In this document: positions 1 through 8,326 of the stretch, piece by piece
Numbering within the stretch: the stretch's first letter is position 1
Layout: the number at the start of each line of letters is the position of its first letter
Assembly: GCA_021731165.1 (NCBI GenBank)
Contig: JAKFXY010000093.1
Span: forward strand, 1-47,210
Direction of reading: 5' to 3'
DNA length: 47,210 bases
Source: Acidobacteriota bacterium
GTDB lineage: Bacteria; Acidobacteriota; Vicinamibacteria; Vicinamibacterales; UBA2999
Program-made: the position numbers and the translations under genes
Notes under the pieces: generated by a model
Databases searched by the model: none
Told to the model about the DNA's origin: nothing
The model's input: the letters and a program-made list of their open reading frames with translations, nothing else

Positions 1-163
1 GGGCGATGATCCCGAAGCGCATGTTGGGCGTTTCAGGACCGTCCTGGGCGTACGCCCCGCCGACCCAGCCGGCCGGCATGCCGGACATGAGAATGGCCGC
101 GCTGGATGTACCCGCGGCCTTGATGAATGTCCGTCTGGACGTTGGCGTCTTCGTCTTCTTCAT
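1..163 (-). CDS. nrtA: NrtA/CmpA-like nitrate ABC transporter substrate-binding protein (N-terminal part, cut by window edge)
   Basis: Reading leftwards from ATG at 163, 54 residues are visible before the window ends. They begin with a basic stretch, a twin-arginine motif (R10-R11-T-F-I-K) and a hydrophobic segment, which is a Tat-type export signal, followed by the mature start PNMRFGIIA. Tat signals and this opening strand are typical of NrtA/CmpA-type periplasmic proteins that bind nitrate, nitrite or bicarbonate for an ABC importer. The start lies one base after the stop of the porin gene at 165 (TGA-C-ATG), so the two are surely co-transcribed. The nitrate reductase operon on the other side supports nitrate as ligand. 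Only the N-terminus is seen, so the ligand is inferred. Confidence 0.65.
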   Translation of the reverse strand, partial: MKKTKTPTSRRTFIKAAGTSSAAILMSGMPAGWVGGAYAQDGPETPNMRFGIIA

Positions 164-164
164 G

Positions 165-1583
165 TCACCTCTCCGCGAGGAATACGTAGGTGGCCATCAC
201 GTACGGGTGGCTGTAGGACGCGCCCGGTGTGGCCTGTTTCAGAAAAGCGCCCGTGAAGATGTGCGCGTACCCGGCCGCGAGCTGTAGCTGCGGCGTGATC
301 GCGCGGGACGCCTGGATGTCAACCTCCTGTCCGACGTGACGGGACGCCGCTCCGGCCGCGACTCTCGCGAGCAGGGCGCCGCCGGCGTTGTAGAGGCCGT
401 CACGCTTCTCGTTGAGCCACCACGAGTGGTAGTTGACGCCGACCGGCAGTCCCTTGGCCGGCGTCAGCTCGATTCCGGCGCGGACGTGGCGGATGTTTCT
501 CCATCCGACCTGGTCCGCCAGGCCGTACTTGTCGTGCGGCGTGGGATACAACTGGTCGAATGTGCCGCGGGCGCCGTCGCCGGGAGTTTCGTCGCCGCTG
601 GCGACGTTGAACTCCGAACTGACGCGGAAGGCGACGCGACCTGCGGGCGGCGTCCGGAGCTGGTAGTGTCCGGCGAAGGCGCTGATATCGTCGGTGGCGA
701 GCGAGCCTGTTTGGAGTGCCGTGTCGGTGTTGTATTCGACGTTCCTCGGCAGGCGGCCGACCCAGCGCACGCCAACCGTCGTCAGATTGAGATTCCCGGG
801 CGTGCCGGTTTCGCTCAGTTGATTTCGATCGCGCTTCCAGAAGAGGTACGGCTCCACCGTCCCTTTCGGGACAAGCGAGGGGGCGGTCGCGTAGACACCG
901 GCGAAGCGGTTGCCGTTGCCGCTCTTGTCGAACTCACTGTCCAGGATCCGCACGACCGACGTGCCAAAGGCCTCGAGCTGCAGCTTCTTGCCGCGGAAGG
1001 TCACCTTCGCGCCGTCGAAGGTCCGAGCGGCGTTGAGCCAGCTCACATGGCCGACGAGTCGCTGATCGCCGTAGACGAGCTCCTGGCGGCCGACGCGGAC
1101 GGTGACCGGGCCGGTGGCGGCGCCGACGTCGGCGAAGGCCATCCGCAGATCGAAGGGAGCCCTGAATGGCGTACCCGTCGGACCGACGGTCTTCCTCGCG
1201 ACGCGTGCGTCCTGGGCCTGCACCTGGAACGAGAGGGCCTTGCCCGGCGTGACCGTGGCGTTCAAGCGCACGCGCGACAGGTAGTACAGATCCTCACGCG
1301 CGGCGTTGAAGCCCAGCCCATCGAACCCTTCCATGCGTTCACGAAACTCGCCGCGTACGCGCAGCCACTTTGGAAGCAGTTCATTGGCACGATTGATTGC
1401 AGGCGGTCGTGCGCCGGGAGGCGCGGCCTGCGCGCCGGGCGCCGCCGTCTGCTGCGCAGGCGAGGTCTGTGACGCCGGTGAGCTCTGTTGTGCGGAGATC
1501 GTGGCGGTGGCGATGAGCAGCCCCGCGGCGACACACGTCGATCGCGAGACGCACCGAATGAGACGGGCAGAAAGATGGACCAC
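165..1583 (-). CDS. Alginate-export-family outer membrane beta-barrel porin
   Basis: Predicted 472-residue outer-membrane protein. A signal peptide (about residues 1-31, ending near TISAQ) is followed by a Pro/Ala/Gln-rich linker, then a long alternating-pattern beta-barrel region. The sequence from WLRVRGEFRERMEG onward and the VRVGRQELVYGDQRLVG strand are typical of the alginate export (AlgE-like) family, about 400-500 residues long. The GTG start at 1583 is preceded by GGAG with a 7-base spacer. Family members in acidobacteria-like genomes need not carry alginate; here the gene is joined one base upstream of a nitrate-binding protein, so a role as an outer-membrane channel for nitrate or related anions is my inference. 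A sigma54-like site lies about 90 bases upstream. Confidence 0.8.
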   Translation of the reverse strand: MVHLSARLIRCVSRSTCVAAGLLIATATISAQQSSPASQTSPAQQTAAPGAQAAPPGARPPAINRANELLPKWLRVRGEFRERMEGFDGLGFNAAREDLYYLSRVRLNATVTPGKALSFQVQAQDARVARKTVGPTGTPFRAPFDLRMAFADVGAATGPVTVRVGRQELVYGDQRLVGHVSWLNAARTFDGAKVTFRGKKLQLEAFGTSVVRILDSEFDKSGNGNRFAGVYATAPSLVPKGTVEPYLFWKRDRNQLSETGTPGNLNLTTVGVRWVGRLPRNVEYNTDTALQTGSLATDDISAFAGHYQLRTPPAGRVAFRVSSEFNVASGDETPGDGARGTFDQLYPTPHDKYGLADQVGWRNIRHVRAGIELTPAKGLPVGVNYHSWWLNEKRDGLYNAGGALLARVAAGAASRHVGQEVDIQASRAITPQLQLAAGYAHIFTGAFLKQATPGASYSHPYVMATYVFLAER

Positions 1584-1622
1584 GGGAACACTCCACGGTT
1601 GAGTTCAGTTGGGTGTCTGAAG

Positions 1623-1638
1623 ATGCCAGCGTGGGCGT
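1623..1638 (+). promoter_or_regulatory. Hairpin with hexanucleotide loop, possible ANTAR-binding half-site
   Basis: ATGCC and GGCGT pair (one G-T wobble) around the six-base loop AGCGTG. ANTAR target RNAs consist of two hairpins with hexaloops carrying A at loop position 1 and G at position 4; this loop has both. A second matching hairpin was not found: the next hexaloop (1753-1774, loop TCGTTA) lacks these bases. It would require transcription from upstream of 1623 on the plus strand. Confidence 0.25.
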
Positions 1639-1671
1639 TCTGCGGCGTCGGGGCCGGTTACCCGAACATGG

Positions 1672-1687
1672 AGCAAGGCACGTTCCG
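1672..1687 (-). promoter_or_regulatory. Candidate sigma54 (-24/-12) promoter for the porin-nrtA operon
   Basis: On the minus strand the 16-mer CGGAACGTGCCTTGCT fits the -24/-12 pattern TGGCACG-N4-TTGCW at 10 of 12 specified positions, keeping the essential GG and GC pairs at the right spacing. The predicted start of transcription, near 1660, leaves a leader of roughly 75 bases before the GTG at 1583. Sigma54 control with NtrC is common for nitrate uptake genes. No NtrC site was identified, and the element lies inside a region that can also fold as RNA. Confidence 0.4.
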
Positions 1688-1752
1688 TCGGGACTGTTTC
1701 GAGGCCGGCCCTGAGAATCCCCTGAAACTCCAGCAATTACCGCTGATTTCCG

Positions 1753-1774
1753 CGTCACCGTCGTTACGGTGGCG
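1753..1774 (+). other. 8-bp hairpin in nas leader region
   Basis: CGTCACCG pairs with CGGTGGCG across the loop TCGTTA. One pair is a G-T wobble that would become a C-A mismatch in a minus-strand transcript, so the helix is continuous only in plus-strand RNA. It is not followed by a T-run, so it does not look like an intrinsic terminator. Confidence 0.35.
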
Positions 1775-2094
1775 TTGCGCATGAAGCTACAACTCTGTTG
1801 ATAAATAAATTCTCAGCGACAGTTACGTGAGATTCGTCACTCGCGTCTGCAACTGAAACAGTGGTGAAAATTCTCTCTTCAGCCCTTTACGCGGGTGTCG
1901 GTGCCAAAAATGTTCTCGCGCGATCGCGCGGCTACATTCGTGTGCGTTGCTCCTCGCCAGACTTCTGTGTATCTTCGATCTCGCGACGCGCGCCCTGATG
2001 CGATTGTCGCGTGAAGACGCTCCAGGACGAGCATTCACACGTTGCCTTGATGACGTCGAGGCAAACGGATCGTGTCGTGCTTTCCGGAGTGTAG

Positions 2095-3702
2095 ATGTCC
2101 CTTCCACTGCTCACGCGCACCAACAGCGCCGATGCCAGGTTCGTCCTGACGCCGAGAGTGCGCGCGCTCGGGCCGTCGGTTGCCGAGCGCATGCCCGGCC
2201 GCGTGCCCGGTGCCGGAGAGCAGTACCGCTTTCACTTCGACATGGGCCGCTGCATCGGCTGCAAGAGCTGCGTCGTGGCCTGCAACGAGCAGAACGGCAA
2301 CCCCGCCGCGATCAACTGGCGGCGTGTAGACGAGATCGAGGGCGGTTGGTTTCCCAACACGACCCGCGCCTATCTCTCGATGGGGTGCAATCACTGCGTT
2401 GACCCGACGTGCCTGAGCGGCTGCCCGGTGGACGCCTATACCAAGGATGCGGCCACCGGGATCGTGCGTCACAGCGCCGACACCTGCATCGGCTGTCAGT
2501 ACTGCACCTGGAACTGTTCGTACGGCGTGCCGCAGTACAACCCGGAGCGCGGCGTCGTCGGCAAGTGCGACATGTGCCATGGGCGCCTCGAGCACGGGCA
2601 GGCACCGGCCTGTGTCGCCGCGTGCCCGGAGGGGGCCATCGCCATCGAGATCGTCAAGACCGCCGATTGGCGCGCGGCCGTCGCCGCGGCCGTGCCCGGT
2701 CTCGGCGTGGCGGTCTCGGACGGGAGCCTCTCCACGACGCGGGTGACGATGCCGGCGACGCTGCCGCCGAATTCGCGCCCGTTGCACCTCACGAACGTGA
2801 GGCCGGCGGAGCCGCACTGGCCGCTGGTCGTGATGACGGTGCTCACCCAGTTGTCCGTAGGTGCCTTTGCCTCCATCTGGCTGCTGCAGCTCCTCGGAGG
2901 ATCCGCGCATCTCGGCGCCGCCGCGCTCACCGCGCTCCTCGTGGCCGGGCTTGCGCTCAACGCCTCCACCCTGCACCTCGGTCGTCCCATTCACGCCTAT
3001 CGCGCGCTGAAGATGTGGAAGCGGTCGTGGCTGAGCCGCGAGGTACTCCTCTTCACGATGTTTTCCGGCGTCGCCGCGCTGTATTCCGCCGTGCTCTGGT
3101 TCGACGTGCCGGGCGGCGTGATTCTTGGTGGCTTGACCTCCACGATTGGCATCGCCGGGGTGACGGCCAGCGCGTGTATCTACCGCGTGGTGTCGCGCCC
3201 GGCCTGGAACACGCCCTACACGCTCTTGCAGTTCAACGTGACGGCGGCCGTGCTCGGGCCGCTCCTCGCCGCCGCTGTCAACGCGACATTGGGCGCGGGT
3301 ATCGGAGAGGGAGCCGGGGCAGGGGTGGGAGATGACCTCGGAGGCAACGTCGGGGATGCCAGCGTGCGATGGCTGGCCCTGGCCGCGGCAGCCATGGCGG
3401 GTGCTCAGCTGGTTCTCATCGCACTCCGTTTCTTCCGACTGATTGCCGCAGGCCGCATCGAGCTTCAGGGGACCGCGCGCCTGCTCTCTACGACCTTGCG
3501 GCCGCATTTCGTCGTGCGCGGCGTGCTCCTGGCGCTCGGCGGGATTGTCCTGCCGCTGCTGGCACAAGGCGCCCTCCTGCTGTGGGCCGCACTCGTGGTG
3601 GCGTTGGCGGGGGAGATTGTCGGCCGCTATCTCTTCTTCGTGAGCGTTGTGCCGAAGCACATGGCCACGCCATATCTCGAGCTTGGGAGCGAGGCGGCGT
3701 GA
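2095..3702 (+). CDS. Fused DmsB-DmsC: four-cluster ferredoxin plus membrane anchor, electron donor for nitrate reductase
   Basis: The 535-residue protein joins two normally separate subunits. The first roughly 200 residues are a DmsB-type ferredoxin with four Cys motifs (CIGCKSCVVAC, CNHCVDPTCLSGC, CIGCQYCTWNC, CDMCHG plus CVAAC), enough for four [4Fe-4S] clusters. After about residue 240 come some eight hydrophobic segments of the DmsC quinol-oxidising anchor. In Dms-type enzymes electrons flow from quinol in DmsC through DmsB to the molybdenum subunit; here the next gene is a NasA-type reductase overlapping by 4 bp (GTGA). No twin-arginine signal is present, so the ferredoxin part should face the cytoplasm. 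The ATG at 2095 has GGAG five bases upstream. It is the first gene of a six-gene operon. Confidence 0.88.
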   Translation: MSLPLLTRTNSADARFVLTPRVRALGPSVAERMPGRVPGAGEQYRFHFDMGRCIGCKSCVVACNEQNGNPAAINWRRVDEIEGGWFPNTTRAYLSMGCNHCVDPTCLSGCPVDAYTKDAATGIVRHSADTCIGCQYCTWNCSYGVPQYNPERGVVGKCDMCHGRLEHGQAPACVAACPEGAIAIEIVKTADWRAAVAAAVPGLGVAVSDGSLSTTRVTMPATLPPNSRPLHLTNVRPAEPHWPLVVMTVLTQLSVGAFASIWLLQLLGGSAHLGAAALTALLVAGLALNASTLHLGRPIHAYRALKMWKRSWLSREVLLFTMFSGVAALYSAVLWFDVPGGVILGGLTSTIGIAGVTASACIYRVVSRPAWNTPYTLLQFNVTAAVLGPLLAAAVNATLGAGIGEGAGAGVGDDLGGNVGDASVRWLALAAAAMAGAQLVLIALRFFRLIAAGRIELQGTARLLSTTLRPHFVVRGVLLALGGIVLPLLAQGALLLWAALVVALAGEIVGRYLFFVSVVPKHMATPYLELGSEAA

Positions 3703-5924
3703 GCATCAGAAGCCTCCTCGGCCTCGACACTCGCGCGGAGCGATACACCTACGGCCTGGATCCCGTCGCCGGATACGTCTCCACGCAGAAGATTCCCGAT
3801 CGCTGGGTCGCGACCACGTGCGGGTACTGCTCGGTTGGGTGCGGCATGTTCGTCGGCGTCAAGGACGGCAGGGCCGTGAGCGTGCGCGGAAATCCCGACC
3901 ACCCGGTCAACCGAGGCAACCTGTGCCCGAAAGGGCTGTCCGAGCACCACACCATCGACGCGTCGAACCGCGCGCGGCAGCCGCTGCTCAAACGAGACGG
4001 ACGCTTCACGCCGATCGGCTGGGATACGGCGCTGACAACGATGGCGGAGGCGTTTCGACGCGTGCAGGCGGAGCATGGGCCTGACTCGGTGGGTGTCATC
4101 AGTACGGGCCAGCTCGTCACCGAGGAGTTCTACGCGCTCGGGAAGCTCGTCCAGCTCGGGTTGGGCACGCGCAGCTTCGACGGCAACACGACGCTGTGCA
4201 TGTCCACCGCGGTGGCGGGCTACAAGGGATCGTTCGGCAGCGACGGTCCTCCCGGCGCCTATGAGGATCTGGAGCGCGCGGACGTCATCCTGCTCATTGG
4301 CGCCAACATCGCCGACAACCACCCGATTCTCTGTCGCCGCCTGCAGGCCAATCCGGGCACCACTCTCATCGTGGTGGATCCGCGTGTCACGAAGACGGCG
4401 ATGATGGCCGACCTCCACCTTCCGATCCGCCCGCGCGCGGACTTGGCGCTCCTCAACGGCCTTATCCACATCATCATCGAGCGTGGTCTCGTGGACCACG
4501 ACTACGTGGATCGTCACACCACCGGCTTCGATGCGCTGAAGGAGTCCGTGCGCGAGTACACGCCGGCCCGCGTCGCGGAGACAACGGGTCTTGATCCCGG
4601 TCTGCTGTATGAAACAGCGGCGATCTATTCCACCGCGAACGCCGCGTTCATCGCATGGACGATGGGGGTGAATCACAGTACGAAGGGAACCGAGACGGTC
4701 AACGCCATCAACAACCTGGCGCTCATTACAGGGAACATCGGTCGAGCCGGAGCGGCCCCCTTCTCGATCACGGGGCAGTGCAATGCCATGGGCACGCGCG
4801 AGGCGGGATTCGCCTCGAGCCTTCCCGGGTACCGCAAGTTCGAGAGCGCCGAGGACCGCGAGGCGCTGGCTGGTATCTGGAACGTGCCGGTCGAGCGGGT
4901 GCCGGCCGCCAGAGGCCTGGCGTACCCGGACATCATCGAAGCCGCGCTCGAGCGAAGGATTCGCGCCCTCTGGATCATCGCGACCAACCCTGTCGTCTCG
5001 TTTCCCAACCTCGGCGCGCTGACGCAGGCCCTGGAGGGGCTCGACTTCCTCGTGGTTCAGGACGGCTTTCATCCCACGCCCACCTCCGAGTTCGCGGATC
5101 TGGTGCTGCCGGCCGCGATTTGGGGTGAGAAGGAAGGGACCTACACCAACTCCGAGCGCCGGGTCAGCAAGGTCAACCGCGCTGTCGAACCTCCGGGAGA
5201 GGCTCGTCCGGATTTCAACATCTTCCTCGACGTTGCATCCGCGCTGGGGGTGAAAGAGGAGCTCTTTCCGGGCTGGAGCGTACCGCGCGATGCCTTTGAG
5301 GAATGGAAGCGGGTGTCCGCGGGCCGGCTTTGCGACTACTCCGGGATGACCTACGAGGTCATCGAGGAACAGGGCGGCATTCAGTGGCCGTACCCGGCGG
5401 GTGCGACCGATCCCGCGGCGACGCGCCGCCTGTACACCGACGGCGTGTTCCAGACAGCGGATGGACGCGCCCGGCTGATTCCGGTGACGTGGGAGCCGTT
5501 CCCCGAGCAGCCGACCGGCGAGTTTCCACTCGTGCTGAACACCGGGCGTACCGTCGAGCACTGGCACACGCGCACGAAGACCGCCAACGTACCGATTCTC
5601 GAACGGCTTTCGCCGCACGCCTGGGCGGAGATGAACCCGCGCGACGCACGCGGCCTGCATCTCAAGGCCCAGGACTCCGTGGACATCGTGTCGCGGCGGG
5701 GCCGCATTCGCGACATAGAGCTTCGCGTGACGGAAACCGTCGCGCCCGGGCAGATCTTCGTCCCGTTTCACTACGCGGAGGCCAACGCCAATCAGGTCAC
5801 GCAGAGCGCCTTCGACCCGGTGTCGCGCGAACCGAACTACAAGCAGTCCGCTGTTCGTGTCGAACGGAGTTGTCCTTCCGGCGGCCTCGGAGCATCGCTA
5901 TGGCGTCGGAGCGAACGCCCATGA
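3699..5924 (+). CDS. nasA: Assimilatory nitrate reductase catalytic subunit (NasA/NarB-like molybdoenzyme)
   Basis: Predicted to reduce nitrate to nitrite in the cytoplasm. The 741-residue protein opens with the [4Fe-4S] motif C41-x2-C44-x3-C48-x27-C76 and continues as a molybdopterin oxidoreductase; C167 in LCMSTAVAGY is the expected molybdenum ligand of the NapA/NasA branch. A molydopterin dinucleotide-binding domain (LVLNTGRTVEHWHTRTKT region, about residue 610 on) closes the protein. There is no Tat signal and no C-terminal BFD-like [2Fe-2S] domain as found in some NasA proteins, which fits electron delivery by the upstream DmsBC fusion. The GTG at 3699 overlaps the previous stop (GTGA); an open frame extends further upstream but has no family similarity. 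The end overlaps nirB. Confidence 0.9.
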   Translation: MSIRSLLGLDTRAERYTYGLDPVAGYVSTQKIPDRWVATTCGYCSVGCGMFVGVKDGRAVSVRGNPDHPVNRGNLCPKGLSEHHTIDASNRARQPLLKRDGRFTPIGWDTALTTMAEAFRRVQAEHGPDSVGVISTGQLVTEEFYALGKLVQLGLGTRSFDGNTTLCMSTAVAGYKGSFGSDGPPGAYEDLERADVILLIGANIADNHPILCRRLQANPGTTLIVVDPRVTKTAMMADLHLPIRPRADLALLNGLIHIIIERGLVDHDYVDRHTTGFDALKESVREYTPARVAETTGLDPGLLYETAAIYSTANAAFIAWTMGVNHSTKGTETVNAINNLALITGNIGRAGAAPFSITGQCNAMGTREAGFASSLPGYRKFESAEDREALAGIWNVPVERVPAARGLAYPDIIEAALERRIRALWIIATNPVVSFPNLGALTQALEGLDFLVVQDGFHPTPTSEFADLVLPAAIWGEKEGTYTNSERRVSKVNRAVEPPGEARPDFNIFLDVASALGVKEELFPGWSVPRDAFEEWKRVSAGRLCDYSGMTYEVIEEQGGIQWPYPAGATDPAATRRLYTDGVFQTADGRARLIPVTWEPFPEQPTGEFPLVLNTGRTVEHWHTRTKTANVPILERLSPHAWAEMNPRDARGLHLKAQDSVDIVSRRGRIRDIELRVTETVAPGQIFVPFHYAEANANQVTQSAFDPVSREPNYKQSAVRVERSCPSGGLGASLWRRSERP

Positions 5925-8326
5925 GGACACGGCTGGTCGTGGTGGGCAACGGCATGGCCGGGATGGCCTGTGTCGAGGCGATTCTCAAGTACGCGCCTTG
6001 CTTCGACATCACCGTGTTCGGCGACGAGACGCACGTCAACTACAACCGCGTGATGCTCTCGTCGGTGCTGGCCGGCGAGAAGGCCGCCGATGACATCGTC
6101 ATCAATCCGCTCGAATGGTATCAACAGCGGAACATCCAGCTTCACGTCGGTGTGCGGGTTGTGGACGTCGATCCGGTGGCGAAGACGGTCACTGGCAACG
6201 ACGGTCGCGTGACACCGTACGACACGCTGTTGCTGGCGACCGGAAGCTCCGCGTGGATGCCGCGCATCGAAGGGCTCGACAAGGACGGCGTCCTCGTGTT
6301 CCGGACATTGGACGACACGCGAGAGCTGATCCGCCGTTCGGGGCCCGCGACGAAGGCCGTGGTGATCGGCGGTGGCCTGCTCGGCCTCGAAGCCGCACGC
6401 GGCCTCCAGGTGCAGGGCTGTGACGTCACCGTCGTGCACCTCATGCCGACGCTGATGGAGCGTCAGCTCGATCCGGATGGCGGGCACTACCTCATGGGCA
6501 AGATGGAGGAGCTCGGCATCCACGTGTTGCTTGGGCGGACCACCGTCGCCGTGCTTGGCAACGGCCATGTCGAGGGGGTGGCGCTGTCAGACGACAGTTG
6601 CCTCGAGGCGGATCTGGTCGTCGTGGCGGCGGGCATCCGTCCCAATGTCGAGCTCGCCCACAAGGCGGGCGTGGCGGTCAATCGCGGCGTCCTCGTCAAC
6701 GACTACATGGAGACCTCGTCGCCGGATGTGTTCGCGGTGGGCGAGTGCGTTGAGCATCGCGGTGTGTGCTATGGGCTCCTCGCGCCGCTGTTCGAGCAGG
6801 GAAAGGTGCTGGCCGCCACGATCACCGGCAACAAGGGACCGACCTACACCGGCACCGTGCAGGCGGCCAAGCTCAAGATCATGGGCGTTGACGTCTTCTC
6901 CGCCGGCGATTGGAGTGAACAGCACGCGGAGCCGGTCCGGTACGAGGACCGGGCCCTGGGGATCTACAAGAAGCTGACGCTGCGCGACGGCAAGCTTGCC
7001 GGGGCCATCCTGGTCGGCGACATCTCGGACAGTCACCGCTACATGGAGTGGCTGCGGACCGGCGTCGATCTCACCGATCAGCGCCGCCATCTCCTCTTCC
7101 CGCCGCCGGCGGCGGACGTCGGGCTCGACGTCGCCGAAATGGCGGACGGCGCCACGGTGTGTGGCTGCGTCGGTGTCACGAAGGGCGCAATCATCAGCGC
7201 GATCCACGACCAGGGCGTCAACACGCTGTCGCAGCTGAAAGAAGCGACCCGTGCGAGCACCGGGTGCGGAAGTTGTACCAACCTCTGCCAGGACTTGCTG
7301 CGCGCGGTCGCGCCCGAGTTCGAGGAAGAGGTGAAGAAAGTGATGTGCGGCTGTCTGCCGTTTGCGGAGGACCGGCTGCGCGACATCCTCAAGAGCCAGC
7401 GGCTGAAGTCGGTTCAGGAGGTGCTCGAGATCTACGGAAACGGCCAGGGGTGCGAGGTCTGCAAGCCCGCGCTCAGCTACATGCTCGACATGCTCTGGTG
7501 CGGCGACCATGACGAGGATCGTTCCGCGCGCTTCATCAACGACCGCGTGCACGCCAATATCCAGAAGGACGGGACCTTCTCGGTCATCCCACGCATTCGC
7601 GGCGGCGTCACGACGCCGGATGAGCTGAGGCGCATCGCCGACGTGGCGGACAAGTACCACGTGCCCATGGTGAAGATCACCGGCAGCCAGCGGATCGACC
7701 TGCTTGGGGTGAGGAAGGAAGACTTGCCGAAGGTGTGGGCGGATCTCGACATGCCGTCCGGCCAGGCGTACACGAAAGGCGTACGCATGGTGAAGACCTG
7801 CGTGGGCACCGACTTCTGCCGCTTCGGTACGCAGGACTCCACCGCCATCGGCATCGAGCTCGAGCGACGCTTCGAGCAGCTCTTCACGCCGCACAAGGTG
7901 AAGATGGCGGCGGTCGGCTGTCCGCGCAACTGCGCGGAGGCGACCGTGAAGGACATCGGACTGGTAGGGCAGGAGGGCGGCTGGCAGGTGGTGGTCGGTG
8001 GCGCGGCCGGCAAGTCCGTGCGCAAGGCGGACCTGTTGACCACCGTCGAGACCTCGGAGGCGGCGCTGGAGGCGTCCGAGCTCTTTTTCCAGTACTACCG
8101 CGAGAGCGCGAACTATCTCGAGCGGACCTACGACTTCGTCGAGCGCCTCGGTATCGAGAAGGTGCGAAAGGAGACCGTCTACGCGCCCGACGCGGTGCGG
8201 CAGGGGCTGCGCGACCGCTTCAGCCGATCGAAGGCGCGCGCCGTCGATCCCTGGCTCGAGGGACGCGAGCCGAAGCATCCGACCCAGTTCATCCCGATTC
8301 AGTCGCTCGAGAAGGTGCGCGCATGA
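5921..8326 (+). CDS. nirB: Assimilatory nitrite reductase [NAD(P)H] large subunit
   Basis: Reduces nitrite to ammonium with siroheme. About 801 residues. The order is an N-terminal FAD/NAD(P)-binding pyridine nucleotide-disulfide oxidoreductase domain (VVVGNGMAGM at the start, VVIGGGLLGLEAARGL near residue 145), two BFD-like [2Fe-2S] modules (CGCVGVTKG...TGCGSC, then CGCLPF...GCEVC, about residues 410-525), then the nitrite/sulfite reductase ferredoxin-like half-domain and the siroheme/[4Fe-4S] domain with KTCVGTDFC and GCPRNC as the C-x5-C...C-x3-C ligands. The ATG at 5921 overlaps the nasA stop (ATGA); an in-frame ATG at 5900 with its own GGAG is a possible alternative. Slightly shorter than typical NirB. 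Confidence 0.95.
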   Translation: MRTRLVVVGNGMAGMACVEAILKYAPCFDITVFGDETHVNYNRVMLSSVLAGEKAADDIVINPLEWYQQRNIQLHVGVRVVDVDPVAKTVTGNDGRVTPYDTLLLATGSSAWMPRIEGLDKDGVLVFRTLDDTRELIRRSGPATKAVVIGGGLLGLEAARGLQVQGCDVTVVHLMPTLMERQLDPDGGHYLMGKMEELGIHVLLGRTTVAVLGNGHVEGVALSDDSCLEADLVVVAAGIRPNVELAHKAGVAVNRGVLVNDYMETSSPDVFAVGECVEHRGVCYGLLAPLFEQGKVLAATITGNKGPTYTGTVQAAKLKIMGVDVFSAGDWSEQHAEPVRYEDRALGIYKKLTLRDGKLAGAILVGDISDSHRYMEWLRTGVDLTDQRRHLLFPPPAADVGLDVAEMADGATVCGCVGVTKGAIISAIHDQGVNTLSQLKEATRASTGCGSCTNLCQDLLRAVAPEFEEEVKKVMCGCLPFAEDRLRDILKSQRLKSVQEVLEIYGNGQGCEVCKPALSYMLDMLWCGDHDEDRSARFINDRVHANIQKDGTFSVIPRIRGGVTTPDELRRIADVADKYHVPMVKITGSQRIDLLGVRKEDLPKVWADLDMPSGQAYTKGVRMVKTCVGTDFCRFGTQDSTAIGIELERRFEQLFTPHKVKMAAVGCPRNCAEATVKDIGLVGQEGGWQVVVGGAAGKSVRKADLLTTVETSEAALEASELFFQYYRESANYLERTYDFVERLGIEKVRKETVYAPDAVRQGLRDRFSRSKARAVDPWLEGREPKHPTQFIPIQSLEKVRA

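Larger units (their letters stand above)
1592..2094. other. 503-bp intergenic region between divergent nitrate operons, with several potential hairpins
   Basis: No gene is visible. It holds, on the plus strand: a 5-bp hairpin at 1623-1638; nested stems 1651-1657 with 1705-1711 (GGGCCGG/CCGGCCC) and 1661-1665 with 1688-1692; an 8-bp hairpin at 1753-1774; an AT-rich block near 1797-1812 that may hold a promoter; a perfect 14-bp palindrome CGCGCGATCGCGCG at 1917-1930; stems 1982-1987/2006-2011 and 2042-2047/2059-2064; and 2066-2069 with 2083-2086, which could partly occlude the ribosome site GGAG at 2086-2089. A long, structured leader fits the GAF-ANTAR regulator encoded at the end of the operon, since ANTAR proteins bind leader RNA. 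No poly-U terminator was found. Confidence 0.5.

Noticed and set aside
1711-1760. CTGAGA followed by an AATTACC-like stretch, suggesting a TPP riboswitch
   Set aside because: The rest of the conserved thi-box core is missing, and neither neighbouring operon is thiamine-related.
3369-3698. Upstream extension of the nasA frame
   Set aside because: It overlaps the DmsC membrane segments in another frame and has no similarity to nitrate reductases; GTG 3699 overlaps the preceding stop.
3627-5771. Long open frame antisense to nasA (over 700 codons), and similar ones antisense to 2095-3660, 6587-8278 and 336-1472
   Set aside because: They are typical of GC-rich DNA, are rich in Arg/His/Asp with no family pattern, and lie opposite genes with clear domains.
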